64,000 nt of DNA from CAVSMC01 sp963798655 (lineage in GTDB: Bacteria > Pseudomonadota > Gammaproteobacteria > Burkholderiales > Casimicrobiaceae), in NCBI GenBank assembly GCA_963798655.1, contig CAWCUH010000012.1, positions 248,001-312,000 of the forward strand, written 5' to 3'. The stretch's first letter is position 1, and each line of letters opens with the position of its first letter. The notes below the pieces were generated by a model. The model worked only from the letters and a program-made list of their open reading frames with translations. It was not told the origin of the DNA and did no database searches. Below, piece by piece: positions 7,375 through 18,530 of this stretch. A program made the translations under genes and the position numbers.

Positions 7375-9630
7375 ATGCTGAGCCGGCTGCAGCGCGTGCG
7401 CCGATACTTCGCGCCGCTCGCGAGCGACACGACGTCGCCGCTCAACCTGCCGCCGGTGCGGATGTCGCTTCTGCTGAAGCTCAACCTGCTCACCGTCGGC
7501 ATCATCTTCCTCACCGCGCTTGCGATCACCGGCTACTACGCGTGGCAGCAGTGGCGCGACGAGGAGTCGGAGCTTCGCACCCGCGGCTTCCCGATGCTGC
7601 TGATGCTCGCCGACGTCGTCGGCCGGCCGGTACGTGACGGCGACCGCCCGGCGATCGAAGCAGCGCTCGCGCGGCTCGCGGGCGAAGCCGATCTCGGCTA
7701 TGTCGTAGTCGCCGATGCAAAGGGCGCGACGCTCGCCGAGCGCCGGTTCGCCCGGCCGCTGGCAAAGCTCGCGCTGCCGTCGGTCGCGCCTGCGGCCGTC
7801 GCGTCGACCGCCGTGGCGAGCAGCAGTCCGTCGATCGGCGGCCAGCGCTACATCGAGCTCACCGCGCCCGTCGTCGCGGCAGCCGGCGACGGCACGGCGG
7901 CGGAGCCGATCGGCATCGTGCGTCTCGGGATGACGCACGAACGAGCGCGCGCGCAATTCCGCATGCAGCTCGTGGGCGCGCTCTCGGTCGTGAGCCTGCT
8001 CGTCGTCGTCGCGATCGGCGGCACACTGCTGCTGACACGGCGGCTCGTCGCGCCGATGCGCCGGCTGATGCGCGCGGCGCGCGCCGTCGGCTCGGGCAAT
8101 CTCGATGTCTACGTGCCGGCACGTTCCTCCGACGAGCTCGGGTTGCTGACGCACACGTTCAACCACATGACGCAGCGGCTCGCGCAGTCGCAGGCGGAGG
8201 TCGCGAGCTATCAGCGAACGCTCGAGGAAAAGGTCGTCCAGCGCACGAAAGAGCTCGAGATCGCGACCGCGCACGCGTACAAGCTCGCGCAGCACGACAT
8301 CCTGACGGGATTGCCCAACCGCAGCCTGCTCAACCAGCGACTGAAGCAGATCCTCGCGCAGGCGCAGCGCGAAGGCACGCATGTCGCCTGCCTGTTCCTC
8401 GACTTCGACCATTTCAAACGGATCAACGACACGCTGGGTCACGACTGCGGCGACCAGCTGCTGCAGGCGGTCGCGCAGCGGCTCACCAGCGCCGTGCGCG
8501 AATCGGACACCGTCGCTCGACTCGGCGGCGACGAGTTCGTGCTCGTGCTGCCGGGACTCGATCCGGCCAACGCGACGTTCGAGACGATGACGGTGCTCGC
8601 ACGCGTGCGCGAGTCGTTCCTCGCGCCATTCCGCCTGTCGGACCAGGTGCCAACGCTCACGTGCTCGGTCGGCGTGTCGATGTATCCGCTCGACGCGAAC
8701 GACCCGGTGAACCTGATCAAGCAGGCCGACACGGCGATGTACGCGGCGAAGGAAGCCGGGCGCAACGCGTACCGCTTCTACACCGCCGACATGAACGCGC
8801 GCGTGCAGCAGCGGCTGCAGCTCGAGACCGACATGCGCCGCGCGCTGATGGACGATGAGTTCTTCCTCGTCTACCAGCCGCAGATCGAGATGCAGACGAC
8901 ACGCGTGTGCGGCGTCGAGGCGCTGCTGCGGTGGCGCGATCCGGATCGCGGCGTCATCCTCCCGGCCGATTTCATACCGATCGCCGAGGAATCGGGGATG
9001 ATCCAGGCGCTCGGCGCGCGCGTGCTGCGCGACGCGTGCCGCCAGGTCGTGCAGTGGCATCGCCAGGGCATGCCGCTTCGGCTGTCGGTCAACCTGTCGG
9101 TGCAGCAGCTGCAACACGACAGCTGGCTGTCGGTCGTCGACGATGCGCTCGGCGCGAGCGGCCTCGCGCCGCACTACCTCGATCTCGAGATCACCGAGAG
9201 CGTGATCATCACGCATCCCGACAAGGCGGTCGCGACGCTCGTGAAGCTGAAGCAGCGCGGCGTGTCGATCACCGTCGACGACTTCGGCACCGGCTATTCG
9301 AGCCTGTCGTATCTCGCGCGGCTGCCGATCCAGGGCGTGAAGATCGACCAGCGCTTCGTGCACGGACTCGAGCGCAATGCGAACGACGAGGCGATCGCGC
9401 AGGTGATCATCGCTCTGTCGCATTCACTCGGGCTGCGCGTGATCGCCGAAGGCGTCGAGACGGCGGCCCAATTCGAATACCTGAAGCGCCACGGATGCGA
9501 GGAAGCGCAGGGCTTCCTGATCTCGCGCCCGCTCGAGCCGCGCGACTTCCGCGCGTGGTGGCGCTCGGTCGAGGAAGAGAAGCGCATCGTCGAGCGCCAG
9601 CCCGACATGTGGCAGCCCGAAGGCGACTAA
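7375..9630 (+). CDS. Membrane-bound HAMP-GGDEF-EAL cyclic-di-GMP protein
   Basis: A 751-residue inner-membrane signalling protein. A first transmembrane helix (about 30-55), a roughly 150-residue periplasmic segment and a second helix (about 205-225) are followed by HAMP (about 225-280), GGDEF (about 300-465) and EAL (about 480-740). The GGDEF core is intact, with the RESD product-inhibition site five residues before it. The EAL domain keeps EALLRW, EITES, DDFGTGYSS and KID, so both cyclase and phosphodiesterase activity are possible. Start uncertain: ATG 7375 is used, with alternatives at 7282 and 7462. The gene ends 4 bases before a large inverted repeat shared with the convergent nucleotidyltransferase gene. 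Confidence 0.93.
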   Translation: MLSRLQRVRRYFAPLASDTTSPLNLPPVRMSLLLKLNLLTVGIIFLTALAITGYYAWQQWRDEESELRTRGFPMLLMLADVVGRPVRDGDRPAIEAALARLAGEADLGYVVVADAKGATLAERRFARPLAKLALPSVAPAAVASTAVASSSPSIGGQRYIELTAPVVAAAGDGTAAEPIGIVRLGMTHERARAQFRMQLVGALSVVSLLVVVAIGGTLLLTRRLVAPMRRLMRAARAVGSGNLDVYVPARSSDELGLLTHTFNHMTQRLAQSQAEVASYQRTLEEKVVQRTKELEIATAHAYKLAQHDILTGLPNRSLLNQRLKQILAQAQREGTHVACLFLDFDHFKRINDTLGHDCGDQLLQAVAQRLTSAVRESDTVARLGGDEFVLVLPGLDPANATFETMTVLARVRESFLAPFRLSDQVPTLTCSVGVSMYPLDANDPVNLIKQADTAMYAAKEAGRNAYRFYTADMNARVQQRLQLETDMRRALMDDEFFLVYQPQIEMQTTRVCGVEALLRWRDPDRGVILPADFIPIAEESGMIQALGARVLRDACRQVVQWHRQGMPLRLSVNLSVQQLQHDSWLSVVDDALGASGLAPHYLDLEITESVIITHPDKAVATLVKLKQRGVSITVDDFGTGYSSLSYLARLPIQGVKIDQRFVHGLERNANDEAIAQVIIALSHSLGLRVIAEGVETAAQFEYLKRHGCEEAQGFLISRPLEPRDFRAWWRSVEEEKRIVERQPDMWQPEGD

Positions 9631-9634
9631 CGAT

Positions 9635-9680
9635 CGAGGGTCAGAGTGCAGGCTCGAGCCGAGTTGCACTCTGACCCTCG
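9635..9680. repeat. Family A inverted repeat (GGGTCAGAGTGCA), copy 1
   Basis: A perfect 16-bp inverted repeat (9635-9650 with 9665-9680) encloses a 14-base loop that holds a further palindrome, GGCTCGAGCC. It sits between the stops of two convergent genes, 4 bases after one and 4 before the other, and could act as a bidirectional terminator. The same arm sequence recurs as nested pairs at 40481-40590, which shows that it is a dispersed REP/BIME-like element and not a local hairpin. Confidence 0.85.
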
Positions 9681-9684
9681 TCGG

Positions 9685-10266
9685 TCATAAATCGTCGGGC
9701 GTATCGACGTCGCGCAGCACGCCGTCATCATCGGTGTCGATTCGAACGAGGTCGTCGGCGTGCGCAGCGACCACCGCTTTCGCGCCTTCGTCGCCGGTGA
9801 GCGCGGCGAGCGCCGCATGGCAGGCGCGCGAGAAGCCGACCGGATGCCCGCGCTCGCCGCGATGATGCGGCGCCGCGACCGCTGCGCCGTGACCGAGGGC
9901 GCTTGCCACGCGTGCGATCGTTTGCGGACGAATCCACGGCATGTCGGCGAGCGCGACGATCCAGCCCTGCGCGTTGGCGCTCGCCCGCACGCCGCATGCA
10001 AGACTCGCGCCCATGCCATCATCGGCTTGGGGGCAGCGCACGATGCGCGCGCCGTTCGCACCGAGCTCCAGTGCAAGCGCGTGGTCGTCGGGCCGCACGA
10101 CGGCGATGACATCGTTCACTGCAAGCCGCAGATGGCGAAGCGCGGCGACGCCGACCGGCTCGCCGGCGAGATCGCCCGCGTTCATCCGCGCAAGCAGCTT
10201 GTCGCCTCCGAAGCGGGACCCGCGTCCCGCGGCGAGCAGGATGCCGACGACCGCCGGCGTCGACAT
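9685..10266 (-). CDS. MobA/MocA-like nucleotidyltransferase
   Basis: A 193-residue NTP transferase of the type that attaches CMP or GMP to molybdopterin cofactor (MocA/MobA family). The N-terminus has the nucleotide-binding signature LLAAGRGSRFGGDK, followed by a DGMG loop, the metal-binding ADMPW around residue 100, the GHPVGF substrate loop and the C-terminal DVDTPDDL motif. The ATG shares one base with the stop (TGATG) of the upstream binding-protein gene, so they are likely co-transcribed. A cofactor modifier would suit the nitrate reductase further along, but no molybdenum hydroxylase genes are adjacent, so the exact substrate (CTP for MocA or GTP for MobA) is not decided. Confidence 0.85.
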   Translation of the reverse strand: MSTPAVVGILLAAGRGSRFGGDKLLARMNAGDLAGEPVGVAALRHLRLAVNDVIAVVRPDDHALALELGANGARIVRCPQADDGMGASLACGVRASANAQGWIVALADMPWIRPQTIARVASALGHGAAVAAPHHRGERGHPVGFSRACHAALAALTGDEGAKAVVAAHADDLVRIDTDDDGVLRDVDTPDDL

Positions 10267-11411
10267 CACTCGGCCAGCAGCCGGAACTTGCCGTTCTTCA
10301 CCGTCACGAGAACCCGCGCACGCGCGTCCATGCCGTTGTGATTGGCTGGCGACATGTTGAAGACTCCCTGGCAGCCGACGATCTCGCGCTCCTGCTCGAT
10401 CGCATCACGCAGCGCGATGCGAAACGCCTCGGTGCCCGGCTTCGCCTTCGCAAGCGCAACCGGAATCGCGCGCGTGAGGATGATGCCGGCATCCCACGTG
10501 TTCGCGCCGAACGTCGCCGGCTTCTGCCCGTACTGCTTCTCGTAGAGCGAGATGTAGTTCTGCGCAACCTTCTTGATCGGGTTCGAATCGGAAATCTCGT
10601 CGATCACGAGCATCGGGCCCGCCGCGAGGATCGTGCCCTCCACCTTGTCCTTGCCCAGGCGGATGAAGTCGTCGGTCGCGACGCCGTGCGTCTGATAGAT
10701 CGTTCCCTTGTAGCCCTGATCGCGCAGCGTGACCTGCGGCAGCACGCCGGGGCCGCCGACGCCCGCGATCAGCACCGCGTCGGGCCTCGCGGCGATGAGC
10801 TTCAGCGCCTGTCCGGTAACGCTCGGGTCGGCGCGCTGGTAATACTCGGTCGCGACCATCCGGATGCCCGCCTTCTCGGCCATCGGCGTAAAGACGCGGT
10901 ACCAGTTCTCGCCGTACGGATCCTTGAAGCCGATGAAGCCGATGCTCTTGACGCCGCTCTTCGCCATGTGCTTCACGAGCGCAGCGGCGATCAGGTCGTC
11001 GTTCTGCGTCGTCTTGAACACCCAGCGGCGCTTCGCGTCCATCGGCTCGACGACGCTCGACGTGCCGACGGTCGCGAGCAGCGGCACCTTCGCCTCGGCG
11101 ATCAGGTCGAGGATCGCCAGCGCGATCGGCGTCGTCGACGGGCCGATCAGCGCATCGATGTTGTATTCCTGCAGCAGCTTCTTCGCGTTTTGCACGCCGC
11201 GCGTCGTGTCGCCGGCGTCCTCGAGCGAGATGTACTCGATCGTCGCATTGCCGATCGTCTTCGGCAGGATGTCGCCCGTGTTCTTCTGCGGCTGCCCGAT
11301 CGCCGTCGTCGGGCCGGTCGCAGACACCATGAGTCCGATCCTGACCTGCGCCATCGCGGGCGCGGCACCGAGTATGAGCGCGGCGCCGAGCGCAGCGAGA
11401 AGTCTTCTCAT
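10266..11411 (-). CDS. Branched-chain amino acid-type ABC transporter substrate-binding protein
   Basis: A 381-residue periplasmic-binding protein of the Leu/Ile/Val-binding (type I) family. A Sec signal peptide (MRRLLAALGAALILGAAPAMAQ, cleavage after AMA-Q) is followed by the typical start VRIGLMVSATGP and the two-lobed fold motifs ALIGPSTTPIAL, DPYGENW and GVGGPGVLPQV. GGAG lies nine bases before the chosen ATG. No permease or ATPase gene is adjacent, so it is an orphan receptor or docks to a transporter encoded elsewhere; aromatic acids and other organic ligands are alternatives to amino acids in this family. Its stop overlaps the nucleotidyltransferase start by one base. Confidence 0.88.
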   Translation of the reverse strand: MRRLLAALGAALILGAAPAMAQVRIGLMVSATGPTTAIGQPQKNTGDILPKTIGNATIEYISLEDAGDTTRGVQNAKKLLQEYNIDALIGPSTTPIALAILDLIAEAKVPLLATVGTSSVVEPMDAKRRWVFKTTQNDDLIAAALVKHMAKSGVKSIGFIGFKDPYGENWYRVFTPMAEKAGIRMVATEYYQRADPSVTGQALKLIAARPDAVLIAGVGGPGVLPQVTLRDQGYKGTIYQTHGVATDDFIRLGKDKVEGTILAAGPMLVIDEISDSNPIKKVAQNYISLYEKQYGQKPATFGANTWDAGIILTRAIPVALAKAKPGTEAFRIALRDAIEQEREIVGCQGVFNMSPANHNGMDARARVLVTVKNGKFRLLAE

Positions 11412-11560
11412 CGAGGCAATCTCCGAACGGATCATCTGTCGCGATTGTAGCGGAACGGGTCGACGAATCGCTTCGACCGACACCGGACTCGGCGACGAAC
11501 GCGGTTGCGGCGCGCCGCATGCGAGGCTATGCTGCGTCGCCCACTGCGTCGGAGCGAGCG

Positions 11561-14443
<2,883 letters not shown>

Positions 14444-14496
14444 CGAGCCGGCTTCGTCGGCCGAACACGCATCCGCCTCGGAATGTCACGGCGAGG

Positions 14497-15639
14497 CTAC
14501 GCGCCGAAAAACTCGCGAACCTTGTCCATCCACGACTTCGCGCGCGGATTGTGCGCGCCGGGGTCCTGGTCGCTGATCGCCTCGAACTCGCGCAGCAGCT
14601 CCTTCTGTCGCGACGTGAGCTTCACCGGCGTTTCGATGGCCACATGGCAGTAGAGATCGCCGACGACGGACCCGCGCACCGGACGAATGCCCTTGTTGCG
14701 CAGCCTGAACACCTGTCCCGATTGCGTTTCCGCCGGGATCTTGATCTTCGCGTGGCCCTCGAGCGTCGGGATCTCGATGTCGCCGCCGAGCGCCGCGGTG
14801 GCGAAGCTGATCGGCATTTCGCAATGCAGGTCGGCGCCGTCGCGCTGGAACACCGGATGCGGCTTCAGATTGACGACGACGTAGAGATCGCCCGAGGGTC
14901 CGCCGTTCAGGCCCGCCTCGCCTTCGCCGGCGAGACGAATGCGATCGTCCTGGTCGACGCCGGCCGGGATCTTAACCGACAGCGTCTTCTGCTTCTTCAC
15001 GCGCCCGGCGCCATGGCAGGTCGCGCACGGATCGGGCACGACCTTGCCGGTGCCGTGGCATGTCGGGCACGTCTGCTGGATCGAGAAGAAGCCCTGCGAG
15101 ACGCGGACTTCGCCGCGGCCGTGGCACGTGCCGCAGGTCTTCGGCTGCGTGCCGGGCTTCGCGCCGCTGCCGTGGCACGTCTCGCATTGCTCCATCGCCG
15201 GAATGCGGATCTTCGCTTCGGTGCCGCGCGCGGCCTCTTCGAGCGAGAGCTCGAGGTTGTAGCGCAGATCGGCGCCGCGATAGACGCCGCTGCCGCGTCC
15301 GCGCCCCGCCGCGCCGCCGAAGATCTCGCCGAAGATATCGCCGAAGGCATCGGCGAAGCCACCGAAGCCCTCCGGCCCCATGCCGCGCGCACCGGCGCCG
15401 AAGCCGCCGACCGAAGGATCGACGCCGGCGTGACCGAATTGATCGTACGCAGCGCGCTTGCGCGCGTCGGTCAGCACCTCGTAGGCTTCCTTCGCCTCCT
15501 TGAACTTGTCCTCGGAGCCCGCGTCCTGATTGCGGTCAGGATGGTGCTTCATCGCGAGCTTGCGATACGCCTTCTTGATGTCGTCCTCGGACGCCTCGCG
15601 CGTGAGTCCGAGCACCGAGTAGTAATCACGCTTCGCCAT
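14497..15639 (-). CDS. dnaJ: Chaperone protein DnaJ
   Basis: Co-chaperone that delivers unfolded proteins to DnaK and stimulates its ATPase. The 380 residues contain the J domain (1-70) with HPD (HHPDRNQ), a Gly/Phe-rich linker (about 75-120) and the zinc domain with four CxxCxGxG repeats (CETCHGSG, CGTCHGRG, CPTCHGTG, CATCHGAG), then the C-terminal substrate domains. The start MAKRDYYSVLG is canonical, and GGGGA lies seven bases before the ATG. It is the last gene of grpE-dnaK-dnaJ, separated from dnaK by 187 bp that carry three inverted repeats. Confidence 0.98.
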   Translation of the reverse strand: MAKRDYYSVLGLTREASEDDIKKAYRKLAMKHHPDRNQDAGSEDKFKEAKEAYEVLTDARKRAAYDQFGHAGVDPSVGGFGAGARGMGPEGFGGFADAFGDIFGEIFGGAAGRGRGSGVYRGADLRYNLELSLEEAARGTEAKIRIPAMEQCETCHGSGAKPGTQPKTCGTCHGRGEVRVSQGFFSIQQTCPTCHGTGKVVPDPCATCHGAGRVKKQKTLSVKIPAGVDQDDRIRLAGEGEAGLNGGPSGDLYVVVNLKPHPVFQRDGADLHCEMPISFATAALGGDIEIPTLEGHAKIKIPAETQSGQVFRLRNKGIRPVRGSVVGDLYCHVAIETPVKLTSRQKELLREFEAISDQDPGAHNPRAKSWMDKVREFFGA

Positions 15640-15701
15640 CAAATCCCCTGACAACTTCACTGCCCGATCGAACGGAACATTCGTCGTCGGCGCGACGCAA
15701 A

Positions 15702-15743
15702 GGCCGAGTTAAGCGTCGACGCCGGCGACGCTTGAACTCGGCC
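15702..15743. repeat. Inverted repeat 1 in the dnaK-dnaJ spacer
   Basis: A 17-bp arm (15702-15718) pairs with 15726-15743, with a single bulged base, around a 7-base loop. On the minus strand it lies about 60 bases before the dnaJ start. It could affect dnaJ mRNA stability or translation. No T-run follows, so it does not look like a simple terminator. Confidence 0.7.
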
Positions 15744-15745
15744 AG

Positions 15746-15803
15746 ATATTCCGTCGCGCGCGAGCCTGCATAGTACCCAAGCGCTGCGATCGCGACGGAA
15801 TAT
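15746..15803. repeat. Inverted repeat 2 in the dnaK-dnaJ spacer
   Basis: A perfect 13-bp pair, ATATTCCGTCGCG (15746-15758) and its complement (15791-15803), encloses a 32-base loop. It is the middle of three consecutive inverted repeats between dnaK and dnaJ. Confidence 0.65.
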
Positions 15804-15806
15804 GAA

Positions 15807-15848
15807 GGAGGTGAGATCGCAATGCTTTACTTGCGATCCTTCACCTCC
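15807..15848 (-). terminator. Hairpin spanning the dnaK stop codon
   Basis: Arms 15807-15822 and 15831-15848 pair with a 2-base bulge, around an 8-base loop that contains the dnaK stop codon TAA (15827-15829). The last DnaK codons form one arm. The minus-strand sequence after the hairpin is TTCATATTCC, only mildly T-rich, so it may be a partial terminator or an mRNA-protecting structure that sets the dnaK:dnaJ ratio. Confidence 0.5.
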
Positions 15849-17779
15849 GTGTACTCGGCGTCGACCACTTTTTCCTCGTTGCGCGACTGGGCATCGCCGC
15901 CGGCGGCGGCTCCGCCCGGGCCCTCGTGTCCCGCGCCGCCCTGCGCCTTCGCCTGCGCATCGGCGTACATCAGCTCGCCGATCTTCTGCGCGGCCTTTGC
16001 GAGCGCCTCGGACTTCGAATCGAGCTCGCCCTTCGAGGCATCGTTCTTCTTCAGGAGATCCTCGGCTTCCTTGACCGCCGTCTCGATCCCCGACTTCTCG
16101 TCGCCGGAGATCTTGTCGCCGTACTCGCCGAGCGACTTCTTCACGCTGTGGACGAGCGTGTCGAGGCCGTTGCGCGCCTGCACGACCTCGAGCTGGCGCT
16201 TGTCCTCCTCGGCGTGCGACTCGGCGTCCTTCACCATCCGCTCGATCTCCTGCTCGTTAAGGCCCGAGCTCGCCTTGATCGTGATCTTGTTCTCCTTGCC
16301 GGTCGCCTTGTCGCGTGCCGACACGTGCAGGATGCCGTTCGCGTCGATGTCGAACGTGACCTCGATCTGCGGCATGCCGCGCGGCGACGGCGGGATGCCT
16401 TCGAGGTTGAACTGGCCGAGGCTCTTGTTGCCCGATGCGACGTCGCGCTCGCCCTGCAGCACGTGGATCGTCACCGCCGACTGGTTGTCGTCCGCGGTCG
16501 AGAACACCTGCTGCGCCTTCGTCGGGATCGTCGTGTTCTTCTGGATGAGCTTCGTCATCACGCCGCCGAGCGTCTCGATGCCGAGCGAAAGCGGCGTCAC
16601 GTCGAGCAGCAGAACGTCCTTCACGTCGCCGCGCAGCACGCCGCCCTGGATCGCCGCTCCGACGGCAACCGCCTCGTCGGGATTGACGTCCTTGCGCGAC
16701 TCCTTGCCGAAGAACTCCTTCACCTTGTCCTGCACCTTCGGCATCCGCGTCTGGCCGCCGACGAGGATGACGTCGCCGAGCTCCGAGAGCTTGAGCCCCG
16801 CGTCCTTGATCGCGATCCGGCACGGCTCGATCGTGCGCTCGATCAGCTCCTCGACGAGCGACTCGAACTTCGCGCGCGTGATCTTCATCGTCAGGTGCTT
16901 CGGACCCGACTGGTCGGCGGTGATGTACGGCAGGTTGATCTCCGTCTGCTGCGAGCTCGACAGCTCGATCTTCGCCTTCTCGGCCGATTCCTTCAGCCGC
17001 TGCAGCGCGAGCACGTCGTTCTTGAGATCGACGCCGGCCTCCTTCCTGAACTCGGTGACGATGTAGTCGATCAGCCGCTGGTCGAAGTCCTCGCCGCCGA
17101 GGAACGTGTCGCCGTTGGTGGAGAGCACCTCGAACTGGTGCTCCTTGTCGATTTCGGCGATCTCGATCATCGAGATGTCGAACGTGCCGCCGCCGAGATC
17201 GTAGACGCCGATCTTGCGGTCGCCTTCCCTCTTGTCGAGCCCGAATGCGAGCGCAGCCGCCGTCGGCTCGTTGATGATCCGCTTCACTTCGAGACCGGCG
17301 ATGCGCCCGGCGTCCTTCGTCGCCTGCCGCTGCGAGTCGTTGAAGTACGCCGGGACGGTGATCACCGCCTCGGTCACTTCCTCGCCGAGATAGTCCTCGG
17401 CGGTCTTCTTCATCTTGCGCAGGATTTCCGCCGACACCTGCTGCGGCGCGATCTTCTTGCCGCGCACCTCGACCCAGGCGTCGCCGTTGTCGGCGCGCAC
17501 GATCCTGAAGGGCATCAGCTTGATGTCCTTCTGCACTTCGGCGTCCTCGAACTTGCGGCCGATGAGACGCTTGACCGCGTAGATCGTGTTCTTCGCGTTG
17601 GTGACGGCCTGCCGCTTCGCCGGCGCGCCGACGAGGATCTCGCCGTCCTCGGTGTACGCGACGACCGACGGCGTCGTGCGCGAGCCTTCCGAGTTTTCGA
17701 TGACCTTCGGCTTGCCGCCTTCCATGATGGCGACGCAGCTGTTCGTCGTGCCGAGGTCGATTCCGATGATCTTGCCCAT
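15827..17779 (-). CDS. dnaK: Chaperone protein DnaK (Hsp70)
   Basis: ATP-dependent Hsp70 chaperone. The 650 residues are the usual length. The ATPase domain (1-385) begins GIDLGTTNSCVA and carries IINEPTAAALAFG and GGGTFDISM; the substrate domain follows (DVTPLSLGIETLGG), then the helical lid and a Gly/Ala-rich tail ending in VDAEYTEVKD. A strong ribosome binding site (GGAGG) stands 9 bases before the ATG. A sigma-32-like promoter is found at 17822-17849 in addition to the one before grpE. The stop codon lies in the loop of a hairpin. Confidence 0.99.
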   Translation of the reverse strand: MGKIIGIDLGTTNSCVAIMEGGKPKVIENSEGSRTTPSVVAYTEDGEILVGAPAKRQAVTNAKNTIYAVKRLIGRKFEDAEVQKDIKLMPFRIVRADNGDAWVEVRGKKIAPQQVSAEILRKMKKTAEDYLGEEVTEAVITVPAYFNDSQRQATKDAGRIAGLEVKRIINEPTAAALAFGLDKREGDRKIGVYDLGGGTFDISMIEIAEIDKEHQFEVLSTNGDTFLGGEDFDQRLIDYIVTEFRKEAGVDLKNDVLALQRLKESAEKAKIELSSSQQTEINLPYITADQSGPKHLTMKITRAKFESLVEELIERTIEPCRIAIKDAGLKLSELGDVILVGGQTRMPKVQDKVKEFFGKESRKDVNPDEAVAVGAAIQGGVLRGDVKDVLLLDVTPLSLGIETLGGVMTKLIQKNTTIPTKAQQVFSTADDNQSAVTIHVLQGERDVASGNKSLGQFNLEGIPPSPRGMPQIEVTFDIDANGILHVSARDKATGKENKITIKASSGLNEQEIERMVKDAESHAEEDKRQLEVVQARNGLDTLVHSVKKSLGEYGDKISGDEKSGIETAVKEAEDLLKKNDASKGELDSKSEALAKAAQKIGELMYADAQAKAQGGAGHEGPGGAAAGGDAQSRNEEKVVDAEYTEVKDRK

Positions 17780-17821
17780 TCTGATTTACCTCCGGATACG
17801 GTTGATGCTTGCCTGCGGCCT

Positions 17822-17849
17822 AGTTGGGGTGGTTTGCCGGGGGAATCAA
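17822..17849 (-). promoter_or_regulatory. Sigma-32-like heat-shock promoter before dnaK
   Basis: On the minus strand TTGATT (17849-17844) is followed after 14 bases by CCCCAACT (17829-17822). This resembles the heat-shock consensus TTGAAA-N13/14-CCCCATNT. Transcription would begin roughly 35 bases before the dnaK ATG, leaving room for its GGAGG site. It is weaker than the grpE promoter because both hexamers deviate. Confidence 0.5.
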
Positions 17850-17862
17850 GCAAATAGCCCGC

Positions 17863-18444
17863 TCATCGGTTGCCGTCGCGGCCCTTCGACACGGTGACGA
17901 GCGCGGGGCGCAGCATCCGGTCGTTGATCAGGTAGCCCTTCTGCAGCACGTTGACGACGCTGTTGGCCGGCTGGTCGGAATCGACCATCTGCATCGCCTG
18001 GTGCCGGTGCGGATCGAATTTCTGTCCGGCCGGGTCGACGACGACGAGACCGGCCTTGTCGAACGCGGCCGCGAGCTGGCGCAGCGTGAGCTCGACGCCG
18101 GACGTCAGCACCTCGGGCGCCGCGCCGCCGCCGGCCTGGGCGAGCGTCTGCTCGAGCGCGTCACGCACCGGCAGCAGGTCCTCGGCGAATCGCTCGATCG
18201 CATACTTGTGCGCCTTGGCGACGTCGTTCGCCGCCTGCCGGCGCACGTTGTCGGTTTCGGCGCGCGCGCGAAGCCAGGCGTCCTTGAGATCGGCGGTTTC
18301 GGCCTCGGCCTTCTTCAGCAGCTCGCCGGTGTCGCACGCCGGATCGACGTAGACATCGTCGGGTTTGTCGCCGGGGCCATCCGGGCCTTCGACGTCCCGC
18401 GTGACGGTCGGCTCGGCGTCGACAGGGCGATTCGGGTCGTGCAT
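17863..18444 (-). CDS. grpE: Nucleotide exchange factor GrpE
   Basis: A 193-residue cofactor that releases ADP from DnaK and acts as a thermosensor. An acidic, disordered start is followed by the long helix (about 45-110; ETDNVRRQAANDVAKAHKYAIERFAEDLLPV is the signature region) and the C-terminal beta domain with FDPHRHQAM. The start MHDPNRP is chosen over an upstream in-frame codon because GGAGCC precedes it and the extra residues would lie in the promoter. It is the first gene of grpE-dnaK-dnaJ, with a sigma-32-like promoter about 50 bases upstream. Confidence 0.96.
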   Translation of the reverse strand: MHDPNRPVDAEPTVTRDVEGPDGPGDKPDDVYVDPACDTGELLKKAEAETADLKDAWLRARAETDNVRRQAANDVAKAHKYAIERFAEDLLPVRDALEQTLAQAGGGAAPEVLTSGVELTLRQLAAAFDKAGLVVVDPAGQKFDPHRHQAMQMVDSDQPANSVVNVLQKGYLINDRMLRPALVTVSKGRDGNR

Positions 18445-18501
18445 CGTCACGGCTCCATGATCTCGATACGGCCGCGCGAACCGGGGCCGGACAGGCAAAC
18501 C

Positions 18502-18526
18502 ATGGGGGTTCTTCCGCCGGTTTCAA
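18502..18526 (-). promoter_or_regulatory. Sigma-32 heat-shock promoter before grpE
   Basis: On the minus strand the -35 element TTGAAA (18526-18521) and the -10 element CCCCAT (18507-18502) are separated by exactly 13 bases, a near-perfect match to the heat-shock consensus. The predicted start of transcription near 18494 gives a leader of about 50 bases to the grpE ATG. It lies between the end of hemH (18531) and grpE, so grpE-dnaK-dnaJ form a heat-shock unit separate from hemH. Confidence 0.8.
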
Positions 18527-18530
18527 CCGG

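Noticed and set aside
15822..17066. Plus-strand open frame preceded by AGGAGG near the dnaK end
   Set aside because: The apparent ribosome binding site is one arm of the dnaK stop-codon hairpin, and the frame is antisense to DnaK.
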